Positions 53,121 through 63,916 of a stretch of DNA of 64,000 nt are shown here, piece by piece. The translations under genes were made by a program, and so were the position numbers. The notes beneath the pieces are model-generated. The model did not search any database. It saw nothing but the letters and a program-made list of their open reading frames with translations, and was not told the DNA's origin. Source of the DNA: Billgrantia antri (GTDB lineage Bacteria > Pseudomonadota > Gammaproteobacteria > Pseudomonadales > Halomonadaceae). The stretch lies in NCBI RefSeq assembly GCF_019430905.1, contig NZ_JAHYCA010000003.1:620001-684000 (forward strand), given 5' to 3'. Every line of letters begins with the position of its first letter. Position 1 is the stretch's first letter.

Positions 53121-54122
53121 TCAATCGAAGTCAATTTCCCACGGCCTGGGCCTCGCCGCTTCTTCCTGCGGCACCCTCACCCAGACGAAATGATTGGCAT
53201 CTAGCCGCCGCTCGCCGCTCCAGCGGTAGGCCACCAGACGGCCGAACTTCACCGCGCTGTAGTCGAGGCAGGCAATATTGGACGTGGGCAGCGCCGGGAT
53301 GCCCTCGCACCAGTAGTGACCGATGAACAGCGGCGGCTGGTCGAGCCCGTAATGCGACAATCGCGCACGCTCGGCCGAACTCAGCTCGCGCTGCTCGAGA
53401 TCGTCGGGCAGGTTGTCGGGCTGGAAAATCACATCGCCCCAGGTGCGCGGGTCGCGGGCCCAGAAGTGGGCACGGAAGCTATGCCGGGTAAAACCATCGC
53501 CGGAGTGGATCTCCACGCCTTTCGGCAGCGACAGGTGCACGCCCCGGGTCAAGCGATCGAGCACACGATAGGCCAGAGTGTCCGGTGCCACGGACTGTTG
53601 CAGGAACGGCTCATCGATGACGCCGCCCGGGCATTCGCGCTCCAGCGCATCGATCAGCGATTGGTCCCAGCAGGCATGGACCACGCGGAACCCGCCGAAA
53701 TCCAGGTAGAGCGGAATCTCCATGAACCAGGCCAGGATCTCGTCCCACTCGGCGGGATGATCACGGTACTGGTCGAGGGTTTCCTTGATAATGCGGTTGT
53801 GTCGCGGCGAGTGATCGCGCAGCCACTCGCGCCCATGCTGGCGGGGCGCGCGATGGCAGTAGGCCAGCGCATTGTATTCATGGTTGCCCATGACGATGTG
53901 GGCCTCGCCCTCTTCCACCATGCGCCGGGCGATGGAAACGGCCAGGCGAATACGCGGACCGCGGTCGATCAGGTCACCGAGGAAGATCGCCTTGCGTCGT
54001 GGATGACGGTAGACGCCACCGCGCTGGTGGTATCCGAGCTTCTCTAGCAGCGCACCGAGAGTCGCGCCGCAGCCATGCACGTCGCCGATCAGATCGTAGC
54101 CTTCTATCGCCGCCTGCCTCAC
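53121..54122 (-). CDS. Metallophosphoesterase (calcineurin-like)
   Basis: 333-residue metal-dependent phosphatase or nucleotide hydrolase. Metal-binding motifs: GDVHG (13-17), GDLIDRGP (49-56), GNHE (79-82), and a late GHYWCEGIP. It resembles bacterial serine/threonine phosphatase or ApaH-like enzymes; substrate unknown. The start is GTG at 54122, with AGGGGA five bases upstream, placed one base after the nadK stop. Same strand as nadK, probably co-transcribed. Confidence 0.87.
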   Translation of the reverse strand: MRQAAIEGYDLIGDVHGCGATLGALLEKLGYHQRGGVYRHPRRKAIFLGDLIDRGPRIRLAVSIARRMVEEGEAHIVMGNHEYNALAYCHRAPRQHGREWLRDHSPRHNRIIKETLDQYRDHPAEWDEILAWFMEIPLYLDFGGFRVVHACWDQSLIDALERECPGGVIDEPFLQQSVAPDTLAYRVLDRLTRGVHLSLPKGVEIHSGDGFTRHSFRAHFWARDPRTWGDVIFQPDNLPDDLEQRELSSAERARLSHYGLDQPPLFIGHYWCEGIPALPTSNIACLDYSAVKFGRLVAYRWSGERRLDANHFVWVRVPQEEAARPRPWEIDFD

Positions 54123-54123
54123 G

Positions 54124-55017
54124 TCAATCCCCTAGCCGGTTGCTCCAGCCCAGCTTGCTGCGCAGGACCTCGTAGAAGTTATGACCGAGAGGATGCACCA
54201 ACTGCACCCGCTGGGGCTTCCGCTTCACCACCAGCACGTCGTCCGGCTTGGCCACCGCACGCGTCTGGCCATCGCAGCTGATGTGGGGATAGGTCTGGTT
54301 GGTCTCGCCGATGTGTACGTGAATCTCGCTGGCGGCATCGATCACGATGGGACGGCTGGAAAGGGTATGCGGGAACATCGGTACCAGTTCGATCACATCC
54401 AGCTTGGGGTGCATGATCGAGCCGCCCCCCGACAGCGCATAGGCGGTGGAACCGGTGGGTGTGGCCATGATCAGCCCGTCGCTGCGCTGGCTGCAGACGA
54501 ACTGCTTGTCGATGAACAGCTCGAATTCGATCATGCGCACGGCCTTTCCGGGATGCAGCACGACTTCGTTGAGGGCATCGCCATTACCGACCAGGGTACC
54601 GTCGCGGTACAGCTCGGCATCCAGCAGGAAGCGCTCCTCGACCTCATACTGGCCGGCGAGCACCTGGCCGACACGCTCCTCGAGCTCATCGGGGGAGATG
54701 TCGGTCAAGAAGCCCAGTCGCCCGCGATTGACGCCCAATACCAATGTACCGCTATGGCACAGTGTGCGGGCGGCACCCAGCAGGCTGCCATCCCCGCCCA
54801 CCACGATGACCAGATCGCAGAGCTCGCCGAGGGTACGCCGGCTGGCCTCGGGATGGCCATGGTCGAGCAGCACGGTGGCAGTGCGGTCCTCGACGATGAC
54901 GTGTAAGCCGCGCTCGTCGAGGAAGCGCAGCAGGCGCTTGAGGGTCTCGACCACCTTGGTGCTGCCCAGGCGGCCGATCAGGCCGATGTTCTTGAACCCG
55001 TCGTGCTCTTTCTGCAT
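54124..55017 (-). CDS. nadK: NAD kinase
   Basis: ATP-dependent phosphorylation of NAD to NADP. 297 residues: GGDGS (74-78), GVNRGRLGFLTD, NEVVLHPGK, SDGLIMATPTGSTAYALSGGG. The start is taken at ATG 55017 (MQKEHDGFKNIGLIG); an earlier ATG at 55047 has a poor upstream sequence. It is one of two NAD-metabolism loci in the window, the other being the PncC/nadE region at 11.8-13.2 kb. Confidence 0.95.
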   Translation of the reverse strand: MQKEHDGFKNIGLIGRLGSTKVVETLKRLLRFLDERGLHVIVEDRTATVLLDHGHPEASRRTLGELCDLVIVVGGDGSLLGAARTLCHSGTLVLGVNRGRLGFLTDISPDELEERVGQVLAGQYEVEERFLLDAELYRDGTLVGNGDALNEVVLHPGKAVRMIEFELFIDKQFVCSQRSDGLIMATPTGSTAYALSGGGSIMHPKLDVIELVPMFPHTLSSRPIVIDAASEIHVHIGETNQTYPHISCDGQTRAVAKPDDVLVVKRKPQRVQLVHPLGHNFYEVLRSKLGWSNRLGD

Positions 55018-55081
55018 GCCCTGCTCTCTCGGATCATGGGCGCTCATTATGGAGGCTGGGTGCAGGGCGGGCAAACTCGAC

Positions 55082-55951
55082 TCAGGCAGCGGCAGGTGCG
55101 CGGCGGCGCAGCCACCACTCGTTGAGCACCAGCGAACCGACGATGATCGCTCCGCCCATCGCCAACCGCACCAGGTCGGCATCGCGGTTCCAGATCACCA
55201 GATTGACCAGAAGCCCGGCGGGAATCAGGGCATTGTTCATGATCGCCAGCGCCCCGGCATCGACCCGGGTGGCCCCCAAGTTCCAGAAGAAGTAACCGAG
55301 GCCCGAGGCCACCAGGCCCAGCCACATGAGCACGCCCCAGTGCACGCCCGTGGTCGGCAGCATGGCGCTGTTGCCCAGCAGCGCAAAGGCCGGCAGTACC
55401 ACCACCAGCGCACCGAGATAGAACCAGGCGAAGACGCTATGGCGTGGCAGTTCGGCAGGCAGCGTCACGGAGAAGCGGCGGTAGCCCACCTGGCCCAGTG
55501 CGAAGCACAGGTTGGCCCCCTGGACCACGAGGAAGCCCAGCCAGAAGCCACTGTCGATGCCGTCGTAGCGGATCACAGCCGCTCCCATGACCGCCAGGGC
55601 GGCAGTGAGCAGGTAGAACGGCGTGAAGCGTCCGAACAGGGCATCGTCGAGCAGCGTCACGTAGAGCGGCGTGAAAATGGTGAACAGCAGTACCTCGGGT
55701 ACCGACAGCAGCAGGAAGGACTGGTAGAAGAAAATGTACATCACGCCGAGCTGCACGGCCCCCAGGCCCATCAGGGCCAGCCGCTGGCGCCCCTTGAGCA
55801 GCTGCGGCCGCAGGAAGGGCAGGAACACCAGGGCCGCCAGGCCGACGCGCATAAGCACCGCGAAGTAGCTGTCCACCTGGCCGGCGAGATAGACACCGAT
55901 CAGCGAGAACGAGAAGGCCCAGAGCACGGTGACGCCGATGAGATAGCTCAC
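55082..55951 (-). CDS. EamA/DMT-family transporter
   Basis: 289-residue inner-membrane protein with ten predicted helices in two EamA repeats (about 1-130 and 145-275). Likely exports a carboxylate, amine or amino acid; substrate unknown. The N terminus is signal-anchor-like (LIGVTVLWAFSFSLIGVYL) and the C terminus is basic (WWLRRRAP). The start is GTG at 55951 with GGAAG upstream. Upstream of nadK on the same strand. Confidence 0.85.
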   Translation of the reverse strand: MSYLIGVTVLWAFSFSLIGVYLAGQVDSYFAVLMRVGLAALVFLPFLRPQLLKGRQRLALMGLGAVQLGVMYIFFYQSFLLLSVPEVLLFTIFTPLYVTLLDDALFGRFTPFYLLTAALAVMGAAVIRYDGIDSGFWLGFLVVQGANLCFALGQVGYRRFSVTLPAELPRHSVFAWFYLGALVVVLPAFALLGNSAMLPTTGVHWGVLMWLGLVASGLGYFFWNLGATRVDAGALAIMNNALIPAGLLVNLVIWNRDADLVRLAMGGAIIVGSLVLNEWWLRRRAPAAA

Positions 55952-56010
55952 GGTTAACGTCTTCCTTCAGTTTGGGTTGACGGGCGATTATACCGCCATG
56001 CCACCGAGCA

Positions 56011-57711
56011 TCAATGCGACTCTCGCTGCCGCGCCCCGGCTGCGGACGAGGGACAAGCCTCGGGCAGGTCGGCTCCCTCGGCGGCCGCTGCCTCGCTCCT
56101 CTCGCGTCGCGTGGTGGCAAAGTATTCGTCGAGCCGGGCATCGGCTTGATCACCGAACAGGATATTGCAGGCCTCGCGCAGACCGGGAGACTGTCGCATC
56201 GCCTCCTCGTGCACCACCAGCGCAATCTTGGAGCGTCGCCGCAGGAAGTCCTCCAGGCGCGTGATCATCTCGCGCCGCTTGGCATAGTACAGCTCGCAGC
56301 GCAGGTACTCGGTCCCCTCGATCAGTACCTCGGCCTGCCGCGGGTCTTCGCGGATCTCCTCGAGCATTTCCAGCGCATGAGTGCCGTAGCGCCGCCACAA
56401 TCGGCTCGACAGCGGCTCGGAGGCATCGCTTGCGGTCAGCTCGTCGAGGTGCATCAACTTCGCTTGATGCATGAACTCACGGCGCACCTGTTCCGGCGGT
56501 TCGCCGTACCAGCGATGCTTCGGATAGGGCACCCCGATCCCCATGTCACCCACCGCAGCGACGATCTCTTCGCCCACATTGAGGCAGTCGGTCAGTTTGC
56601 CGCCAAAGATGCTCAGGTGGGCATCGTGCCGGTTGAGGTCGATGGCATGCTTGCGCGAGAGCTGGAGAAAATCGCGCCCACCACCGCCTTCGGCCCGGAT
56701 GGCGAGAGGCCTCACCCCGCAGCGGATGGAGATGATGTCTTCCTTGCCCAGCGGCTTGTCGAGCCTTAGACGCTTGTTGATGTTGTCCAGCACGAAGCGA
56801 ATGTCGTCTTCCGTGGCCACTACCTCGGGTCGCTCGACACGGGTATCGGTGGTACCGATGCAGGTGCGCGGCCCCATGGGAATGACGAAGAACAGCCGGC
56901 CATCGTCGGCGAAGAACGCCAGTACACGTTGGTTGTCGGTCAGTCTCGGCACGATCAGGTGGATGCCCTTGGAGTAGACGTGTCGGTGATGCGTAGCCTG
57001 ACCGGTCAGCGCATTGTGTTCGTCGACCCAGGGGCCGGCGGCATTGATCAAGACCTTGGAGCGTACGGCGAATTCACGTCCGCTGACGACATCGCGTGCC
57101 TGCGTCACCCAGCCGCCGCTCTCGCGTCGCGCCCCCAGCGACTCCACGTAATTCGCCGCCACGGCACCGTAGTTGAGCGCCCCGCGTACGAAGTTGAAGA
57201 CGAAGCGGGCATCGTTGTCATGCAGGTAGGCATCGGAATACTCGAAACCACCGATGGCGTCGCGCGTGTCGATGATCGCTTCGCTATCGCGAATTGCACC
57301 CGGCGAGAGGAAGCGCGGGATACGGGTGAAACCATTGCCGATCAACCAGTAGAGCCAGGCGCCCGCCCAGAGGTAGCGTGGGTGGTAGCGGAAGCCTCGT
57401 GTGATCGTGGTCAGGAAGCGAATCTCCTGCACCGTGGCGGGATAGCTCCTGATCAGGTGATTGCGACTCATGCAGAGCTTTCTTACCAGCGCGAAGTCGC
57501 GGCTCTCCATGTACTTGATTCCGCCCCACACAAGGTTGGAGGAGTGCATGCTGGTGCTGCCGGCGAAGTCGCCTCGGTCGATCAGTGCGACCCGCACGCC
57601 CTTCCCGGCCAAAGCGGCCGCCGAGGCCGCGCCGTTGATGCCGCCGCCGACGATCAGGACGTCGAACACCTCACCGTCGAGTTTGTCGATGTTGCTGCTG
57701 CGCAGTTCCAT
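56011..57711 (-). CDS. glpD: Aerobic glycerol-3-phosphate dehydrogenase
   Basis: Membrane-associated FAD enzyme that oxidises glycerol-3-phosphate to dihydroxyacetone phosphate and passes electrons to quinone. 566 residues: FAD-binding VLIVGGGINGAASAAALAGKGVRVALID, TSMHSSNLVWGGIKY, INAAGPWVDE, IRCGVRPLA. The C-terminal ~35 residues form an Ala/Glu/Arg-rich tail beyond the family fold. The start is ATG 57711 with AAAGG upstream. It follows the glycerol ABC transporter operon, separated by a terminator, which fits glycerol use through glycerol kinase (not in window). Confidence 0.94.
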   Translation of the reverse strand: MELRSSNIDKLDGEVFDVLIVGGGINGAASAAALAGKGVRVALIDRGDFAGSTSMHSSNLVWGGIKYMESRDFALVRKLCMSRNHLIRSYPATVQEIRFLTTITRGFRYHPRYLWAGAWLYWLIGNGFTRIPRFLSPGAIRDSEAIIDTRDAIGGFEYSDAYLHDNDARFVFNFVRGALNYGAVAANYVESLGARRESGGWVTQARDVVSGREFAVRSKVLINAAGPWVDEHNALTGQATHHRHVYSKGIHLIVPRLTDNQRVLAFFADDGRLFFVIPMGPRTCIGTTDTRVERPEVVATEDDIRFVLDNINKRLRLDKPLGKEDIISIRCGVRPLAIRAEGGGGRDFLQLSRKHAIDLNRHDAHLSIFGGKLTDCLNVGEEIVAAVGDMGIGVPYPKHRWYGEPPEQVRREFMHQAKLMHLDELTASDASEPLSSRLWRRYGTHALEMLEEIREDPRQAEVLIEGTEYLRCELYYAKRREMITRLEDFLRRRSKIALVVHEEAMRQSPGLREACNILFGDQADARLDEYFATTRRERSEAAAAEGADLPEACPSSAAGARQRESH

Positions 57712-57730
57712 GTACGGACCTTTTGCATGC

Positions 57731-57763
57731 AAAAGCCCCGCTCGGCGAGCACCGAACGGGGCT
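57731..57763 (-). terminator. Terminator between glycerol transporter operon and glpD
   Basis: On the minus strand AGCCCCG/CGGGGCT forms a stem with an inner imperfect extension and is followed by TTTT. It lies ~100 bases after the glpV-like stop and ~20 bases upstream of the glpD start, so glpD may have partial read-through or its own promoter. Confidence 0.78.
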
Positions 57764-57805
57764 GGAATGACCCGGACGGGCTACCGGAGACACGTGGTGT
57801 GTCGT

Positions 57806-57853
57806 GGCCCGGCACACGCCGGGCCTCGACCGGGTCGGACGCGAAGTCCGACC
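57806..57853. repeat. Two tandem hairpins downstream of glpV
   Basis: Two perfect stems follow one another: GGCCCGGC/GCCGGGCC (57806-57825, 4-base loop) and GGTCGGAC/GTCCGACC (57833-57853, 5-base loop). With the terminator at 57731-57763 they give three hairpins in ~120 bases just after the solute-binding protein gene. Such 3' structures often protect mRNA of highly expressed binding proteins; that role is inference. Confidence 0.6.
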
Positions 57854-57860
57854 GGGTACT

Positions 57861-59603
<1,743 letters not shown>

Positions 59604-59665
59604 GTTGACCTCGTTCTGCGTGTGGTCGTCATCCTTGACTCGGTTGTCGTCCGTACAACCTTGGT

Positions 59666-59938
59666 TCAGCCCCAGCGCATCAGCACCAGCAACCAGAGGA
59701 CGGAGATCCCCAGGGCAAACCAAATCGAGAGCTCGGTGAAGCCGACCGTCACCAAGTGGATATAGGCGGCGGAGAGCAGCCCGATGAAGAGCCGGTCGCC
59801 GCGCGTCGTGGCGATCGGCAGGAAACCGCGCCGCTCTACCGTCGGGGAGACCAGCTCCCAAGCCGTCATGCCGAGAAGAATGGCAGCGATCACGGAGAAG
59901 AAGATTGCCGTGGGCAGGGTCCAGACCATCCATTCCAT
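59666..59938 (-). CDS. Small DUF2160 membrane protein
   Basis: 90-residue protein with two or three predicted helices (LPTAIFFSVIAAILLGMTAWEL; GLLSAAYIHLVTVGFTELSIWFALGISVLWLLVLM). DUF2160 proteins are found in glycerol ABC operons of this type, between glpQ and glpV; role unknown, possibly an accessory subunit. The ATG at 59938 has a strong GGGGAGG. 62 bases upstream of glpV. Confidence 0.85.
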   Translation of the reverse strand: MEWMVWTLPTAIFFSVIAAILLGMTAWELVSPTVERRGFLPIATTRGDRLFIGLLSAAYIHLVTVGFTELSIWFALGISVLWLLVLMRWG

Positions 59939-59954
59939 TGCGACTTCCTCCCCT

Positions 59955-60848
59955 TCAGGTACGGCCCAGGGCAAAGCCCTTGGCGATGTGATTACGCACG
60001 AAATAGACCACGATGACGCCGGGAATGATGGTGAGCACACCGGCGGCGGCCAGGGTGCCCCAGTCGATCCCCGACGCGGTCGAGGTCCGGGTCATGATCG
60101 AGGCGATCGGCTGGGCATTGGTGGCGGTCAATGTGCGCGACAGCAGCAGTTCGACCCACGAGAACATGAACAGGAAGAACAGCGTCACGCCGATTCCCGA
60201 GCGAATCATGGGAATGAAGATCTTCACGAAGAACGCCGGGAAGGTGTAACCGTCAATGTAGGCCGTTTCGTCGACTTCCTTGGGAACGCTGCTCATGAAG
60301 CCCTCGAGGATCCACACCGCCAGCGGGATGTTGAACAGACAGTGGGCCAGCGCTACGGCAACGTGGGTATCGAATAACCCCACCGAGTAATAGAGCTGGA
60401 AATAGGGCAGCAGGAATACCGCCGGCGGCGCCATCAGGTTGGTCAGCAGCCAGAAGAACAGATGCTTGTCGCCGATGAACTTGAAGCGGCTGAAGGCGTA
60501 GGCGGCAGGCAGCGCCACCAGAATGCTGATCAGCATGTTCATCAACACATAGGCCAGTGAGTTGACATAGCCCATGTACCAGTTGGCGTCGGTGAAGATG
60601 CCGATGTAATTCGCCAGGGTGAGGTTCTGGGGCCAGAACGAAAACGTGCCGAGGATCTCGCTGTTGGACTGCAGCGAAAGGTTGAGCAGCCAGTAGATCG
60701 GCAATAGCACGAATACGAGATAGAGCCCGAGCAGCGTGCGGCGACGCCAGCGGACGGTGGCGGAGCGCGCGAGCTTGCGGCGCTTGGCCGACGCCTCGGC
60801 GGCTTGTTGACGTACGCTATCGGGCGTGGTCGGTACGGAGCGGGTCAT
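59955..60848 (-). CDS. glpQ: Glycerol ABC transporter permease GlpQ
   Basis: 297-residue binding-protein-dependent inner-membrane permease with six helices. The EAA-loop region is near IDGYTFPAFFVKIFIPMIRSGIG. A basic N terminus (EASAKRRKLARSATVRWRRR) precedes the first helix. It pairs with GlpP. The ATG at 60848 has GGAGGAG inside the end of glpP. Not to be confused with the periplasmic phosphodiesterase also called GlpQ. Confidence 0.88.
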   Translation of the reverse strand: MTRSVPTTPDSVRQQAAEASAKRRKLARSATVRWRRRTLLGLYLVFVLLPIYWLLNLSLQSNSEILGTFSFWPQNLTLANYIGIFTDANWYMGYVNSLAYVLMNMLISILVALPAAYAFSRFKFIGDKHLFFWLLTNLMAPPAVFLLPYFQLYYSVGLFDTHVAVALAHCLFNIPLAVWILEGFMSSVPKEVDETAYIDGYTFPAFFVKIFIPMIRSGIGVTLFFLFMFSWVELLLSRTLTATNAQPIASIMTRTSTASGIDWGTLAAAGVLTIIPGVIVVYFVRNHIAKGFALGRT

Positions 60849-60849
60849 G

Positions 60850-61734
60850 TCAGGCTCCTCCCTGTGGGGTGTTGTCCTTCTGGCTGTTCATGATCGCGGT
60901 GTAGAAGACCCAGCAGACCAGCAGGATGATGAGGAAGTAGATCAGCGAGAAAGCAGCCGATGGCCCGAGGTCACGCTGCCCGATGGCCATGGTGGTCAGC
61001 GTCTGGCTGAGGAAGGTGGTGGAGCTGCCCGGCCCACCGCCGGTGAGCACGAACGGCTCGGCATAGATCATGAACGAGTGCATGAAACGCAGCAGCACGC
61101 CGATCACCAGGACGTTGGTCAACTTGGGCAACTGGATGTAGCGGAACACGGCCCACTTGGAGGCACGATCGATGCGCGCCGCCTGGTAGTAGGCATCCGG
61201 AATCGCTCGCAGGCCGCTGTAGCACAGCAATGCGATCAGTGGCGTCCAATGCCAGACGTCCATGAGGACGATCGTCGCCCAGGCATCGGTGGGGTTGCGA
61301 GTAATGTTGTAGGCATAGCCCAGCTCACGGATTCCCACGCCCATCAGGCCGATATCGCCGCGGGTGAAGAGCTGCCAGATGCTGCCGACCACGTTCCAAG
61401 GAATCAACAACGGCAGGGTGAGCAGGATCAGCATCGCCGAGGCCTGCCAGCCACGCTTGGGCATCAGCAGGGCGATACCGATGCCCAGCGGTACCTCGAT
61501 GGCCAGGACGGTAAAGGAAAAGGCAAACTGGCGCAGCAGCGCAGCCTGCAGCGCGCTGTCGTTGAGCATGGTCTCGAACCACTCGGTGCCGGTGAAGAAA
61601 CGTGTCTGGGCATCGAACACGTCCTGCACCGAATAGTTGACCACCGTCATCAGCGGGATGATGGCCGAGAATGCCACCAGCAGCAGCATGGGCAGGATCA
61701 GAAACCAGGCTCGGTTGTTGTAGACCTTGTTCAT
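60850..61734 (-). CDS. glpP: Glycerol ABC transporter permease GlpP
   Basis: 294-residue inner-membrane permease with six helices (FLILPMLLLVAFSAIIPLMTVVNY at the N terminus). The EAA loop is in AARIDRASKWAVFRYIQLPKLTNVL. It overlaps the glpT stop by ATGA and ends one base before glpQ. Partner of GlpQ in the glycerol importer. Confidence 0.88.
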   Translation of the reverse strand: MNKVYNNRAWFLILPMLLLVAFSAIIPLMTVVNYSVQDVFDAQTRFFTGTEWFETMLNDSALQAALLRQFAFSFTVLAIEVPLGIGIALLMPKRGWQASAMLILLTLPLLIPWNVVGSIWQLFTRGDIGLMGVGIRELGYAYNITRNPTDAWATIVLMDVWHWTPLIALLCYSGLRAIPDAYYQAARIDRASKWAVFRYIQLPKLTNVLVIGVLLRFMHSFMIYAEPFVLTGGGPGSSTTFLSQTLTTMAIGQRDLGPSAAFSLIYFLIILLVCWVFYTAIMNSQKDNTPQGGA

Positions 61735-62828
61735 CGTCCCACCTCCACGCGGAACTCGTCTATGTAAAGGTGCAGAGAGGAATCGGGGAAGCGGACGAAC
61801 GCTCGGTGCTGCGGTATCGGCTGATCCTCCTCCAGGCGGGCCCGGAACGTCTTGCCGGCGAACGCGAACGACACGATGCGGTAGGTCCCAAGATCCTGAG
61901 TGCTGGCGATCTCGATGGGATAGGCTGCCTCGGCCGGCGCGTCCAATACCTCGATGAACTCGGGTCGGATGCCGAGCTTGAGATTGCGCGAACGCGCCTG
62001 CTGGATAGCCTTCTGAAGCGCCGGGGGGAGCGTCAGGTCGACGGTACCGGCCCGCGCCCCGCTGTCGGTCCGTGCCACCTCCATGAAATTCATTCCCGGA
62101 CTGCCAATGAAATAGCCGACGAAGGTGTGCGCAGGCGCCTCGAACAGTTCACGCGGGGTGCCGAATTGCACTACCTGTCCCTCGTACATCACGGCGATCT
62201 TGTCGGCGAAGGTCGAGGCCTCCAACTGATCGTGGGTTACGTAGATCATGGTGATGTTGAAGCGCTCGTGAATCTCCTTGAGCTTGCGCCGGAGCTTCCA
62301 CTTGAGCTGGGGGTCGATCACCGTGAGCGGCTCGTCGAACAGGATCGCCGAGACGTCGTCACGTACCAGTCCGCGCCCCATGGAGACCTTCTGTTTCTCG
62401 TCGGCGGTGAGGTTGCGCGCCTTGCGTCGCAGCAGCGGGGTGAGCTCGAGCACCTCGGCCACCTCGTTCACCCGCTCGTTCACCTTGGCCTCGGGCGTGC
62501 CCACGTTACGCAGCGGAAAGGCCAGGTTGTCGTACACGGTCATGGTGTCGTAGACCACCGGGAACTGGAACACCTGGGCAATGTTGCGCTCTTCGGGCGG
62601 CAGCTCGTTCATGATCTGCTCATCGAACAGCACCTGCCCGTTCGAAGGCGTCAACAGGCCTGAGATGATGTTGAGCAGCGTCGACTTGCCGCAGCCGGAG
62701 GGGCCTAGCAAGGCATAGGCCCCGCCCTGGTGCCACACGTGCTCCATCTCGCGAATGGCATAGTCCTCGGGGCCCGAGGGGTTGGGCGAATAACTGTGCG
62801 CCAGCGACTTGAGCGTGATCTGGGCCAT
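61731..62828 (-). CDS. glpT: Glycerol ABC transporter ATPase GlpT, degenerate signature
   Basis: 365-residue ATP-binding subunit: Walker A GPSGCGKST (42-50), Walker B ILFDEPL, H-loop VTHDQLEA, C-terminal OB-like regulatory domain. The signature motif, normally LSGGQ, reads LTADEKQ, and the D-loop reads TVIDP. So its signature cannot close a normal ATP site, although its Walker A and H-loop are intact. The ATG at 62828 has AGGAG and shares a base with the glpS stop (TGATG); a TTG at 62831 is not used. Confidence 0.9.
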   Translation of the reverse strand: MAQITLKSLAHSYSPNPSGPEDYAIREMEHVWHQGGAYALLGPSGCGKSTLLNIISGLLTPSNGQVLFDEQIMNELPPEERNIAQVFQFPVVYDTMTVYDNLAFPLRNVGTPEAKVNERVNEVAEVLELTPLLRRKARNLTADEKQKVSMGRGLVRDDVSAILFDEPLTVIDPQLKWKLRRKLKEIHERFNITMIYVTHDQLEASTFADKIAVMYEGQVVQFGTPRELFEAPAHTFVGYFIGSPGMNFMEVARTDSGARAGTVDLTLPPALQKAIQQARSRNLKLGIRPEFIEVLDAPAEAAYPIEIASTQDLGTYRIVSFAFAGKTFRARLEEDQPIPQHRAFVRFPDSSLHLYIDEFRVEVGR

Positions 62829-63916
62829 CAATGCGCTCCTGGCCGTGCCGGAATGTGCACGACATTGCCATGCCGGTCGAAGGCATAGATCTTGTGGGTG
62901 GGAAAGTAGACTTTGATGCGCTGGTCGACGCCGAACGCATGCACGCCGGGAAGATGCAGCACCAGGTGGAAGGATTCGTTGTGCACGTGAAGAAAGGTCT
63001 CGGCGCCACTGATCTCGGCAATGTCGACCGTCACCTCTATCTCGAGGTCGTCTTCCGCCTGAGGCGTGAGCCCGATATGCGAAGCACGCACGCCGAACTG
63101 ATACTGGCCGGGCGCCAGCCCCGCCAGATCCTGATTGAGCGGAAAATGCACGCTGCGGTCGAAGGTCACTTCGGCCTCCGACACCGTAGCCGCTACTACA
63201 TTGATGGGAGGTTCGGAGAACATTTCGGCGGTGAGCACATCACGAGGACGGTGATAGACCTCCTCAGTGGGGCCGTACTGCAGCAGGCGCCCCTCGTGAA
63301 GCACTGCGGTGTGTCCACCCAATGCCAGCGCTTCGTTGGGCTCGGTGGTGGCATACACGGCAATGCAGTTGCGAGCCTTGAACAGCTCGCGCAGCTCTTC
63401 GCGAAATTCTTCGCGCAGCTTGTAGTCGAGGTTGACCAGTGGTTCATCGAAAAGGATCAGGTCGGCATCCTTGACCAGCGCCCGGCCCATGGCGGTGCGC
63501 TGTTGCTGACCGCCGGAGAGTTCCGCAGGGTAGCGATTCAGGAGATGCTCGATATGCAGCATGCTGGCCGTCTCGTGGACCCGCCGACGTATCTCCTCCT
63601 GCGACACTCGCGCCAGCTTCAGCGGCGAGGCGATGTTGTCGTAGACCGTGAAGTTTGGGTAATTGATGAACTGCTGGTAGACCATCGAAACGTTGCGCCT
63701 GCGCACTGAGGTGCCCGTCACGTCGGTGCCATGCATCAGCACTCTGCCTCGAGTAGGCACCTCGAGACCGGCCATGATTCGCATAAGCGTGGTCTTGCCG
63801 GCCAATGTACGTCCCAGCAGGACGTTGAAGGAGCCGGGTGCCAGCTCGAGATTGACGCCCTCGATGTGCGTGGCCCCATTGACCACATGGTCGATATTTT
63901 CCAGTATCAATGACAT
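62828..63916 (-). CDS. glpS: Glycerol ABC transporter ATPase GlpS, H-loop His missing
   Basis: 362-residue ATP-binding subunit: Walker A GRTLAGKTT (35-43), canonical signature LSGGQQQRTAMGRAL, Walker B LILFDEPLVNLD. The H-loop histidine (VTHD in normal ATPases) is replaced (AVYATTEPNEALAL), so hydrolysis at its own site should be weak. A C-terminal OB domain follows. ATG at 63916 with an AAAGAG-type site upstream; the frame to 63982 is not supported. First gene of the operon; the bases upstream to the window end (63917-64000) contain its leader but no clear promoter. Confidence 0.88.
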   Translation of the reverse strand: MSLILENIDHVVNGATHIEGVNLELAPGSFNVLLGRTLAGKTTLMRIMAGLEVPTRGRVLMHGTDVTGTSVRRRNVSMVYQQFINYPNFTVYDNIASPLKLARVSQEEIRRRVHETASMLHIEHLLNRYPAELSGGQQQRTAMGRALVKDADLILFDEPLVNLDYKLREEFREELRELFKARNCIAVYATTEPNEALALGGHTAVLHEGRLLQYGPTEEVYHRPRDVLTAEMFSEPPINVVAATVSEAEVTFDRSVHFPLNQDLAGLAPGQYQFGVRASHIGLTPQAEDDLEIEVTVDIAEISGAETFLHVHNESFHLVLHLPGVHAFGVDQRIKVYFPTHKIYAFDRHGNVVHIPARPGAH

